DNA from: Pyrrhosoma nymphula
Taxonomy: Eukaryota > Arthropoda > Insecta > Odonata > Coenagrionidae
Direction of reading: 5' to 3'
NCBI GenBank assembly: GCA_963573305.1
Contig: OY754329.1
Span: 77,710,576-77,774,575 of the forward strand
DNA: 64,000 bases
Below the pieces are notes generated by a model, which searched no databases, was not told the origin of the DNA, and saw nothing but the letters and a program-made list of their open reading frames with translations. This document shows, one piece after another, positions 45,905 through 56,217 of the stretch (position 1 is the first letter of the stretch; each line of letters opens with the position of its first letter). The position numbers and the translations under genes were made by a program.

Positions 45905-46675
45905 AGACACTGGATGAAAATGAAGAAGAATACTTCATATTAAGATCAGAACTTGATGGTGCAGTATACGATATGAGAGAAAGAAAGGCACCAGGAGTTG
46001 ATGAAATTCCCTCAGAGTTCCTTAAGTATGCAGGAGTGACGACCCTTAGTATGCTTTATTTACAGATTGATATGTGACTTTCATACAAGTGGGCCAATGG
46101 ACTTCGAAAACATTATAATAATTCCTATCTCATAGAAAAATGTGCGGAGAGATGCGAAGACTTGAGAACAATTAGCTTTACAGCACATGTATTTAAATTC
46201 TGACCAGAATCAAATACAGGAAGATGGAACAGAAGATGGAAGAATTCCTGAATGAACACCAATTTGGATTCAGGAAAAGTAGGGGAACGAGGGAAGCTAT
46301 CCTATCCCTTAGACCCATCATAGAGGAGAGGATTCAAAAGATTTGTTTAAAATCGTTTCAGGCTTGATTTTGTGGAAGTTCGCTATATCCATGTTGAAAG
46401 AACACACAAATGGTAATTTCCACACTTTTTAATAAAACAACACTTAACAACCGACCATGGTTTCAACACATTGTGTCATTCTCAAGGTGAATGACACAAT
46501 GTGTTGAAACCATGGTCGGTTGCTAAGTGTTGGTTTTATTAAAAAGTGTGGAAATTACCATTTTTGTGTTCTTTCAACATGGATATACATTTGTTTCATC
46601 GACCTGGAGAAAGAATTTGAAAATGTATATTTGCTTCATCAACCTGGAGATAGAATTTGAAAATGTGGATTTAAT
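45905..46675 (+). pseudogene. RTE/CR1-like reverse transcriptase N-terminal fragment, split
   Basis: The plus strand reads ELDGAVYDMRERKAPGVDEI, PSEFLKYAG, a degraded middle, EQKMEEFLNEHQFGFRKSRG, TREAILSLRPIIEERIQKI. After an insertion (46349-46588) it continues CFIDLEKEFENV, RT motif A with the Asp retained. These are fingers and early palm of an endonuclease-RT of the type common in insect genomes. It contains several stops and frameshifts. A 40-bp tandem duplication (46590-46669) repeats the motif A region. The rest is cut off by a minus-strand element. Confidence 0.65.
46349..46588. mobile_element. Head-to-head Penelope-type unit with 8-bp TSD
   Basis: ATTTGTTT occurs at both borders (about 46340-46348 and 46589-46596) and restores the RT frame if one copy is removed. 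The left arm is a complete minus unit: GAGAATGACACAATGTGTTG, GAAAC, CATG, GTCGG, the tail, and TTCCACAAAATCAAGCCTGA at the far left. The right arm is the same unit on the plus strand, truncated before its end. The arms are about 110 bp and nearly identical. Confidence 0.8.
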
Positions 46676-48137
46676 TAATTAATTTATTTATTTATAAAAA
46701 TTGTCCATATACAGCATGCTTGCCAATTTACAGTGGCTCAATGTAACAACAACGAAGCAAGAAAAAGATATACGAATGCATTCAAACAAAATCAATGAGC
46801 TCAGTAACAATGTATGAAAATAAACACATAAAAAGAAAGAAGCAATTAAAAATTGCCAGTGAGATACGAAAGAGCACGGCTGTTAAAGGTGTAAGAAGAA
46901 GAAAGTGAAAACGGGTCAACATTGTCTGGAAGTGAGTTTATGAGGGAAGAGAGGCGGAAGAGGAGGGAGCGCTTGGTTAAGGATAATCTGGGAATGGGCA
47001 TGTGGAGTAACGAATGTGTGCAAGTAGGTCTACATGGAACTGGAATGTTGATTCTGCCTTTACAGCACATGTATTTAAATTCTGACCAATCAGTTCTGGA
47101 CAAACAATCAGTTCTGGACAGTCAATGGCAGAGTTGAGGATGCTGTGGATGAGTTTCAGGTCAGATTTGAGAAATTGTTTTGGATGATTAAGAATAGATA
47201 GTGTAGGCATAATAGTTTCAGTTGGCATATTTCGAAAATGAGATACTCTGTATTTAACTATCTTGCAGAAGAAAGAAGTAACAGGCTGAAGGGTCTGAAT
47301 GTTAGAAGAAGCTCATATGGACCAGATGGGGGAGCAATACGCGATTATTGAGATGGCAGTAGTCGAAAAATATGACCGTAAGACTAGTGGATCTGCAATT
47401 TGTGTGAAGCGGTAGAGGAGGCTAAGCAGAGACATTGCTTTATTTTTAACTGCAAGGATATGGTCAGAGTAGTTGACTTTGTGGTCCATCAAAACGCCGA
47501 GGTCTTTAATGGAGGAGACTCGATTGACATTTAGTGAGTTAATATTGTAACAGAAATCAATGGGGGATTTTTTTAGGGAAATAGATAAAACATTGCATTT
47601 TATTGGGTTTAATATGAGTTTACAGGTATTGCACCACCCCGATACCGTGTTTAAGGCATCCTGAAGATCACAGCAATCCGTGAAATTGTGAATTTGCTTA
47701 ACATTTTTGCAGTCATCTGAGTAAAGAAAGGTATGAGCTTGTGAGGAGGGAACTAGGGAGGCCAGTTCATCTATGAAAATATTAAAAAGATATGGTCCGA
47801 GAACACTTCCCTAGGGAACCCCAGACGTTACAGGTGACCAGTGGGTTGAGGAGCCGGTAAGTATTACCCGTTGGGATCTGTTGCTCAGGAAGGAGTCAAT
47901 TAAGTATAGGAAATTGCCATGCAGGTTAAATCGATGAGAAAGTTTGTGAAGGAGAAGAGAGTGGTCTAGAGAATCGAAGGCCTTTGAGAAATCTAAGAAA
48001 ATAGCATCAAGTTGGGTTTTGTTGGAAATGCAATTGACTGCATGGTGCTGAAAAACTGATAAGTTGGTCAGGCAGGAGCGGCCAGGGAGGAAACCATGTT
48101 GATTCCTGGACAGAAAAGGGGAAGTAAAATAGTACAT
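46672..48137 (-). pseudogene. Second LINE reverse transcriptase, nearly open
   Basis: The minus strand from 48137 is one long frame with only TAG at 47813-47811 and TGA at 47315-47313 before 46977; the last part (47103-46846) is in another frame. Motifs: RNQHGFLPGRSCLTNLSVF, LDAIFLDFSKAFDSLDH (motif A), SPVTSGVP followed by the TAG in place of the usual Gln, then GSVLGPYLFNIFIDEL, FLYSDDCK (motif C), LNPIKCNVLS, IKDLGVLMDHKVNYSDHI and AIIAYCSPIW-like. The C-terminus ends in FSLSSSYTFNSRALSYLTGN. A TTAATTAATTAATTTATTTA tail (minus sense ATAAATAAATTAATTAA) lies near 46672. 5'-truncated. Inserted next to the plus-strand RT. Confidence 0.8.
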
Positions 48138-48470
48138 TTACATCTACGAAGTACCGTGCAAGCCACCACTAGGGTGTGTGGCACGGGGTGATTCCACACC
48201 AGGCATTCAGCACTCGTCCCATCGCAAATCAGAACCTCGCACGCTCCCCCTGGCGCTAGGCGCAGGCCAAAAAGCAGTCAGGAGAACAGTGCGCAGTCCA
48301 ACCGGAAACTGGGAGAGTGATACGTAAATGAACATGCAAACATGCAGAACAATGCTATAGACACATCTAGTGGTTAATGTTACTAATACTGTTAATTTAT
48401 GAATGCTACAAGATGCTACTTCATGCAGAGAACAAAATAAAATAATTCCTACAGGTTTGAAATCACCTAT
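48138..48470 (-). mobile_element. CR1-like LINE 3' UTR end
   Basis: Begins at the left with TTTACATCTACGAAGTACCG (complement of the GTAGATG tail), then GCAAGCCACCACTAGGGTGT and GGGGTGATTCCACACCAGGC, matching the complement of 63860-63943. It abuts the truncated start of the minus RT exactly at 48137, so one element cut into or landed beside the other. Confidence 0.65.
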
Positions 48471-49069
48471 TATTCTCTGCAGTATTGTCTCTCTTTTAAG
48501 TAATTAAAGCAAAACTCCAACTATCCGAACTCTTTAACTATCCGGATCGCTTTTAGGGGAAATAATCCTCGAAAATCGGCTTTTTACAGTCACGGCAATA
48601 GGCTATTCGAAACACGTATTGTATCTTTTATACTGTTCATTTTGTTTGAGAGTTAATGATTACAGCACCTACGTTTCTTTATTGTTCTTGTTGTCAATAC
48701 ATTAATGCATTATACATTCATTTAGTTTTTTCCAAAGGAATTGCATTTTTTGTGAGTTATCCAATTATCCGGATGGGGTTCGGTCCCAATTGATGCGGAT
48801 AATTGGAGTTCTACTGTATGTAAAAATCTGGAAGATAAGAGTTAGAAGTTTTCAAGAAAGTACTGACGCACAAAAGTGAGTCTAAACTTCACTTTTACGG
48901 TTATAATAAACATAAAAATCAATCACACCGACATTTCTCTCGCCTAGATGCCATTACAAAAAAATTCCATGAGTGATATTTGTTCATAACCCAAAACTTG
49001 TAATTCGCGGGGTAGTACCCACAAGAACCATAAACGGACAACTGAGAATGCTATATCGCCTCACAAATT

Positions 49070-49360
49070 TAAATCAATACATCACAGGAACTCATTATTA
49101 CGTTAGATGCGTGAATGTGTCCTTTTGAGAGGCCAACTCAACATTCATTTCTGTGTTCCATTAACGTGATATTATATAAGACTGCATAAGTCTTATGAGT
49201 AAAACTCTACACGAAGTCTGATGCTGAGAATCTTATTCCGTCCTTAAAACCTAAATCAATCAATCATATCACGGGAAATCATTATTACGTTAGATGTCTG
49301 TATGTTTAAGTATATGAGGCGAACTCAACATTCCTTTCTGTGTTCCATTAACGTCATCTT
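49070..49360 (+). repeat. 187-bp tandem duplication
   Basis: Copies at about 49070-49172 and 49252-49360 share ATTATTACGTTAGATG (49094 and 49281) and CTGTGTTCCATTAACGT (49151 and 49338), both offset by 187. Between 48470 and 49070 I see nothing else, apart from a possible short AT-rich repeat. Confidence 0.75.
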
Positions 49361-49439
49361 CGATTGCATTAGTATTTCGTCGAGAGACGTGGTACTATTG
49401 AATGCATTAAAACTGTTCACACTTCCGCGCTAAGGTCCC

Positions 49440-50300
49440 CGTCTTGGCGGCTGGAGTGCACGAGAGAAATCACGCGAACATCGTCGCATTCCCCGATTCC
49501 CATTCCATTAAAGTATCTTTTTTCGAGAACGATTTTCGATTCTCATTCACGGCGTTGAAAGAGATTAAAGGACCGTAGAGGGAGGAGAGATAAGAACTGT
49601 GGAGAGGGAGTGAGATTGGAGGAGAGGGCGAAGATTAAGAGAAAGATGGAGAAACGAGAAGCCGGGAGGGAGGAGGCAAAAAAAATATTTATTCGTGTCA
49701 AAGAGGGGGAGGAGAAAAAAAGGAAAAGAGGTTTTAGTCGGAGATTTCCAACGACTCCATTCCTTCCTCCTAAGTCATTCTTCCTTTCACTTGCCTCGAG
49801 TGAGTAAAATCCAGCCCCTTCTGCCTCTCTTTCTTTCTCACTTATACACTCCTCCTCTCTCTCTCTCTACTTTCGCGCACACCCTCTTCCCATTGCGAAA
49901 CTCCCCCCCCCCCCTGAACTCACCCATCTACAATACTCCGGAGTCCTTCGGTGGGGAAAAAAATTCTTCCACCCTCTTCGGTCGCTTGAAGGGAGAGAGG
50001 GACCATTCTCTGCCACAGTCCGTCCCTTCCGCTCACTTGAAAAGTCACCCATCCCCTCCCCGTGGGGAATGGAGGGGGTTACGCTCTCGTGGTTTCCATC
50101 CAGAAGGGGGTTGCAGAAAGAGGGGGAGTGGGGGGGGGTTAATAGAGGGGAGTGGGAAGGCGAGGGGTTAAGAGATTGGGAAGGCCGGGACTTGAGAGAG
50201 TGCTGCGGGCGCCGAGGTAGGTGACCGACGAGACTGCTGATGGGTTTTCGAAAGGCTCGCCAAGAGTATCCCGGATCCCGGTATCCCATAAGGAGTCCTC
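49440..50300. other. GC-rich island with strong G-run strand asymmetry
   Basis: Two 158-codon frames overlap on opposite strands (49695-50171 forward, 50343-49867 reverse); both are low-complexity and I reject them as genes. Contains a CT microsatellite (49854-49868), a run of twelve or more C (49904-49916) and a plus-strand G-rich block (50105-50165) with many GGGG tracts. Confidence 0.45.
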
Positions 50301-50304
50301 CGGG

Positions 50305-50890
50305 GATTTCGCAATGTTTATTCGCGAAATTTTCACGCATCAAGGAGCTATTCTGTAGTTATTTTCTCAAAGATTTTCACGAAAAATTCGCGTAAAGTTT
50401 TGTAATGTGCCATTCGAATCGCGAAATTTGCTCGTCATCACGGAGATGCAAAGATACTCGCAAAACAATTCATGTAGATATCTATTTTCCAACCCCCACA
50501 ATTTTTTAACTTTCTCTGGGTTTATATTGTTTGTTCTAAGCTTCAGAATGTGCCAGAATATGCCCTCTTAAGGTGATACCGGTCGCAGTTTTTTTAAATG
50601 AAGTGTGGAAAAGTACGAAGTTTTTTTTTATTCAAAATGTATATCTATCACTTCCACGAAGTGAAGCCTGAAACAATCAAATTTACTTCATGCAGAATTT
50701 ACCAAAGTGCCGATTCATATTCAACTGAAAACAGTTTGCAACATTTATTCGCGAAATTTGCACGTCATCAAGGAGCTATTTGTAGGCTACTTGTGAAAAT
50801 ATTGGTGGTCATGTTTTCCCAATAATTTTTCCCACTAATTTCGCACATATGTGCGAAAAATTAATGCATAATTTTACAATGTGCAATTCC
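50305..50890 (+). repeat. 427-bp-spaced duplication flanking a Penelope-type terminus
   Basis: TTTATTCGCGAAATTT, then CAC-ATCAAGGAGCTATT, occurs at 50317 and 50744, and further shared words (GTAATGTGCCATTC / ACAATGTGCAATTC) extend the match. Between them, 50600-50680 holds the Penelope-type end TTCCACGAAGTGAAGCCTGA. Copy 2 contains a 20-bp palindrome TTTCGCACATATGTGCGAAA (50839-50858). Confidence 0.65.
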
Positions 50891-50899
50891 ATTCATATT

Positions 50900-52000
50900 T
50901 GAATGAATGCAGTTTGATTATGAATTATCGGTGATTCCGCATCGCGACGATATGAATTTAAAAGCATGGAATATCTTAAGGGACAAACTTGAGCCCGGTT
51001 TTATAGCCTTTGGTTAGGCTTAACCATTAGCCAATTCTGGACCAATTTTTGTATGGGGAAAATATTTTTTGCACGTCATTTTTAATTAATGAATGAAAAC
51101 AGAAAAAAATCGTAACTTTTTAAAGTATTTTCCTTTAAATTGTTATGATATTTAATGGCTCCAAACGCAGCTGATGAGGAATTGGTATGTGACCTGAGAT
51201 GAATCCAGAGGAAAACGATACCCCTGTAATTTAAGGGTTAAATGGTGTATCCTATGTATTAACGGCATGTTAACTGAAAGTTTGGATTTTGTGAGGCTCG
51301 TATGGTTGTTTGTTGGTTGATTTTAGCGTTATTTATCGGAAGGCGTATCCACATTGACAATAATGTAGAGGAATTGTTCCGCCAGACCTTATAAAATTGG
51401 GTCTAATGCGTTGTTGTTCGCGAATCAGCCGATGTGGTGCGCTCAACTCCTTGTTTTGTGTTATCTGCGGCATTGCGAGAGCACATTGAAGCAACGAATT
51501 AATAGTAATGCTTTTTATTACTAATGCGTTTAGTTACTTTTGAATTTAAAGCCCAGCAAGGTAATAGTAATGCCTCTAATTGGTCATGAATTAAAGCTGA
51601 AATGAAGTCAACTGATTCAATGTTGGCATTTTCCGTGATTACATTCGAATTCGAAATTGAAAATCAGAAATTCAAATACATTTTTATTCAAAAATCATTT
51701 TGGAAATTCGAATCATTTCAATTTTAAGGGAAGAAAATTTAACTCTCACGGATTGAAAAATTACATATAAACGGTACCCAGAGTAATCTTACATCGATTG
51801 AATGTTGTGGAAGGGGCTCATAACAGCTTCGGGAGTATTAGGATTCTATGGGTTACGAGAGTTTGGTCGAATCTGTGCGAAATATTGGTACATGCAAGAT
51901 AGATGCGACGGTGAGGTAATTTGTTAAATCCATTTTCCAGGGGAAAAATCCAGCCTTGAAACTGGTCGAGATTTTAAAACGAAGCAATGTGGATTAAACA
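50900..52000. other. No recognisable gene
   Basis: AT-rich sequence without open frames of note and without repeats recognised elsewhere in the window. Confidence 0.4.
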
Positions 52001-52009
52001 GTGCTGGAT

Positions 52010-52985
52010 GGATAAAAGATGAGCAATTTCCACAATAAATCATATTTTAAGTACGACCCAGGTTTCAATGCTAGGACATCATTGTTAGAGGTCGTAATTA
52101 AAGGTCTATTTTTTGTGTAAAATCACAAATATTTGATCCGTCCATAATGTTAAAATTCCTGTCACTAACGCCTCCATCTTCTGACTTTAAACAAACATTT
52201 ATTTAAGTAACTACCTACATTAATCTTCTACAAAATGTCTTCGTCCATCATAGATATATGCATATTCCACCTTAAAAGTTCTTTCGAAATGCTCTGACGG
52301 TTGAAGTTGTACTTCCGCTCACGTTCCGAGTCAACCTATAGGCCCCACAGAAAGTCCTGAGGTTCCGCGCAGATTTAGGTACCCAACCGCAAGAGGGTTG
52401 ATATTTTGGAGCGTATGTAGAGGGAGAAGGCAGTATAATTATTTATTGACTTTCCAAACCTTCATTGATGCAATTTCCAATAAAATATTGATATTTTCGA
52501 TTGCAAATAACGCTTTAATTACGACATAGGTTTCAAAGTTATGACATCATCATCAAATGTTCCTAATGATGATGTAATAACATTGAAACCCAGGTCTTAA
52601 TAAAAATGTTATTTATCTTTGGATAATTGCACATATTTATCCATCATTAATGTTCGAATTCCACGTAATATTGCCTTAGTCATCTGAATTAAAAAAACAT
52701 TTTTTGGTATTTATAGTACGTCAATATTGGATAAAGTGAACTTGCATTCTATAGAAATGTGTATATTCCCCCTTAAAAAGTCCTGCGCAATAGTCTGACG
52801 GTGGAAGTTGTACTTACATTTACGCTCCGAATCAAACTGAAGCCTCCCCACAGAATGTCCCGTCGCAGATTGAGGTACATACCTACCCAACCGCGAGAGG
52901 GTTCACATCTCGAGAGCTTATGTAGTGCGAGGAGGTAAATATGTGTTTATTGACTTTCCATTCCTCCATTGATGCGGATCAAATC
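52010..52985 (-). repeat. Tandem pair of about 470-500-bp units with hammerhead-like motifs
   Basis: Copy 1 (about 52015-52480) and copy 2 (about 52480-52985) align: CAATTTCCA start, ACGACCCAGGTTTCAA / ACGACATAGGTTTCAA (52053, 52521), CCTTAAAAG, GACGGTTGAAGTTGTACTT (52296) / GACGGTGGAAGTTGTACTT (52797), CCCAACCGC-AGAGGGTT, and TATTGACTTTCCA (52444, 52948). Each has a minus-strand motif with stem II, GAAAC and GT[C] (52055-52090 and 52522-52550). Copy 2 also has a plus-strand version (52557-52596), an inverted arm that explains the extra length. Confidence 0.75.
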
Positions 52986-53420
52986 GACTCAGAAAGCGCT
53001 TTGTCCCACTCCTCCCCCCCGCCCTGTAAGTCGGCAGCTCCCCCACCTGTAACTTCCTCCCGAGTTCCTCCTCAGCCTCCTCTCTTCTACCTACCCCCCC
53101 CCCCTCCCTAACGTGCCACCACAGTCCTTTTTCTGTCCTGAGATCCCTTCACCCCACCGCCCACAGAACCCTGATCCCTTAGACTCCCCCTAAGTCTTTT
53201 CCGCTCCGCGCTACTTCCGATCCCGACCCCTCCCTCAGCCTATCGACTCCCTACTGCTTCTCCCAAATGCCCTAACCGTCTCCTCCCAGTCGCAAATCCC
53301 TATTCGTCGTCGCATACAACCCTTTTCCCATCCCTACGTGGGACCCTTATACAATTCCCTCAACGGCACCGGAATCCAGATCTCTCACATAATTATTGTT
53401 CCGCAGTTCTCGTCTGGGCT
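52985..53420. other. C-rich island
   Basis: Pyrimidine-rich with C runs of 6-12 (53014-53020, 53093-53104). No frame of interest. 53560-54430 is unassigned AT-rich sequence with a G run at 54044-54053. Confidence 0.4.
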
Positions 53421-54429
53421 CTTATTCTACCTCTCATCCTTCCATCATAACTAAAAAAAAGTCTTCATCTTTTCCTTCTTCGTCTCCTTCCTTCGTCTCC
53501 GCCTTGAACTCTGATCACAGTTCATTCGATCGCTATCGTGGAATATCTTCCTTCTAATTTTTTTATAGAAAGAACAAGGGTCTTTCTTCAATCTCCTTCC
53601 GAGGGGGAGCTGGGATTAAAAGTTTTCGCCGAAATGTTCTTACTCCTTCTCATCTTGAAACTACCTACAATGCGACCTAAAAAAAATTAGGCGATGTTCG
53701 AGCTGGTTTGTGTGTGCGTTAATGAGTCGCTAGCGGTTTCAAAATCGTGCAAGAGTCGGAACTTGTAAGCTGGCCATCCGCAGTTCCTCAATACTTTACG
53801 TCACATCGCAGCTTGCAATCAATATATTTAAACATTAAATTTAATATATTCCCCTGTCGAAAAGTAAATTGTCTCCATGAATAAAGGCTTGTTTTTTGAT
53901 TTATTTAGAGTACATACTGCCTGATGACGTGATTTTTTCAAGCGTGATAAGTGGCCAGACTAAAGTAATGTTAAGTTGAACCATCTTGAAATGTTAACAG
54001 CGAATGTAATCAATTAGTGGAAGGAACCCGTTGAAAATCAACGTGGGGGGGGGGAGAAAATATAAATTATAATGCATGGGATAAAAATAACATCGTTTCT
54101 ATTTGCTGTTCAGAGCCTAACTCTGTTCATTGTCACATAAACCCGGTACAATTATTAAATGACCGCAATATCGAAGGCAGAAAACTTTTAAAGTTCTATA
54201 TTTTAATCTAATAAAAACTACTCTTTTCACTATTCATATTTCTGCACTTAGCCATAAATTTGTCGGTACCTACCTAATCATCTCAGTCCAATAAATACCA
54301 CAGTGGACAAAACATCCGATTTGATTTAGTTTGGTTTGGTTTCTATCTGCGGAATGGCGTATGATTGGGCCATCTTAAATTTTACCATGTTATGAGAAAA
54401 CGTTTCCGGCGTAACTCTGTGGACATTTT

Positions 54430-55200
54430 TTATATGCATATTGAAAAATCACTTGGTAAAATTCCACACTTTAATTACGAAAAAACCAACCCAGGTTTCG
54501 GCAACTCGGTGCCATTTTCAAGGTATCTGATCGTGTGGTGGCCGAGTATATATACCTTATAGGGTGGAGGGGGAGGGAGGTAAAAGGAGTGGGAGGGGGA
54601 TGAAGGTGTAAGGCCGGGAGTTGGGGGGTTAGGGAAATCCTGAGAAATTGAAAAGAAAGAAGCGGGAGGGATGGGAGGGAGGGATGAGTCAATGTGGGGT
54701 TCTTTTTGTGGAGGAGTGAGAACAACAGGGTGAAGGACGATTGTTGGTGACTATGAGGGTAGGAGGTTGTGGGAAGGGGGGATACTGGTTTTTAGGAGAG
54801 GAGAATGGGTGGAGAACATATGGTCATTGCATAAAATACTTTGGCAGTTAACAATTTCAAATTGCTCTAAAAAATCCAGCTTATAGCCATTGTCAACTGT
54901 ATGTAAAATTTCATAATCAAAATTACTAAAATGGTTGTTAAAACAAATGTTCTGCAAAGTTTGAATTACCATTTCCATTTACAAAACAGTTTCTGTGTTC
55001 TTTCACTCGGTCTATGAATTTGCGTCCAGTTTGACCAATATAACAGATGTATCAATTGTCGCACTTCAGTTTATACACTCCACTTTTGTCTGTTCTCACA
55101 TATTTGTCTTTGGAGTTAAGAAGCATTTTCTCCACAGTACCTGAGTTGTTTTCAATATGGTTACCATGTTAGTTCTTACTGCATACGGACGATACTAACC
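54430..55200 (-). pseudogene. Penelope-like element remnant: GIY-YIG endonuclease and terminal unit
   Basis: Minus strand, from about 55195: ENNSGTVEKMLLNSKDKYVR, TDKSGVYKLKCDN, a TGA (55054-55052), YICYIGQTGRKFIDRVKEHR, NCFVNGNGNSNF, then after a shift NFDYEILHTVDNGYKLDFLE, QFEIVNC. GVY (55081-55073) and YIG (55042-55034) are the signature of the GIY-YIG nuclease of Penelope-like elements, whose reverse transcriptase would lie upstream and is absent. Downstream, after a C-rich stretch, 54524-54485 carries the hammerhead-like unit (GGCA/TGCC stem, GAAAC, CTGG, GTT), ending with TCCACAGAGTTACGCCGGAA near 54415. This order fits a Penelope-like 3' end. Confidence 0.75.
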
Positions 55201-55499
55201 CTGATGAAATATGAAAATATTTTCCCATAACCCCCAATTCCTGAACACTAACCTCTGCCCTGAAACATTTGACTACCATGGAGGTAACTTTAAATAAAGC
55301 TAAAGCGACGAAAGTAATATAAATTATCCCGAATTTTGTCATCTATTTTGTGAGGTATTTTGCTCATATATGTCAGTCTTCCCGTCATTTTAAAAAAATG
55401 GCATACATAATGCCAAATTATTGTTTGCTAAATACGAAAATACATATCCATCACGTAATTCCTTTCGGTGTATGCAAATTCAAAGAACTTAGTTGTTGG

Positions 55500-55625
55500 T
55501 GTTAGGCCTTGAAAACTGGATCTTTTTTAATAATGTCCCCCATAATACCCTATCCTTGCATACCTCTATCTCTTCTATTCCATTCATGCATTGGTTCATA
55601 ACACTCGCCCATTTTTAAGAAATAA
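55500..55625 (-). pseudogene. LINE RT 3'-terminal fragment (RSVLRWFGH type)
   Basis: Aligns with 8730-8850: TTTAGTTATTGCCGTTAGACC versus CTTAGTTGTTGGTGTTAGGCC, then GAAAACTGG and CATAATACCCTATC. Non-catalytic 3' end. 55630-56215 shows nothing else. Confidence 0.5.
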
Positions 55626-56217
55626 GTGCTGTGGGCGTGAATATCCATTTAAAGCCCATGCATTTGCCTTTAAATGGAAAAACGCAGTTTGATGGGAAAA
55701 AACGAAGTGTATAACAGAATCGAATGACAGAATAAAATATAATATTCTTTATTCCATCCCATGGTGAAGTTGTCCATTCAATATCTTGAGTGTAAGTAGT
55801 ATTAAATAGCAAAGGACGAAAAATTTGCGCCGAATTCAATACTTTTCTAATGAGAGTAAAAGTTAGCAATAATGGTGTAGAAACAACCCCGAAAATTAAT
55901 TTTCGCAGAAACCCTTTCTTTATGCGTTCCTACTTTAAGATAGGAATATATCCTCAATATTTCACGTTTTTATCACCAATTCACGTTTGGGCTGTGCGTT
56001 GATAAGTTAATGAGTCAGTCAGTCAGGACATCCGGGTTTATATAGAGGTACAATGTATTGACAATAATTTGATGATGATTAATTTGTTGTTTTTTTTCAA
56101 TTTTGCGTGGGCACCCTATGTTTTTTGAGCGTGTAGTGAGTGTCAAACTTATCGCTATCGCATTTTATGGAACATGTAACAAATGTTTTTCTTATTCTTT
56201 CTATTTATTTCTTTCCT

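Noticed and set aside
49695..50343. Two 158-codon frames on opposite strands
   Set aside because: They overlap each other in GC-rich low-complexity DNA. Compositional bias removes stop codons there, and neither peptide resembles a protein family.
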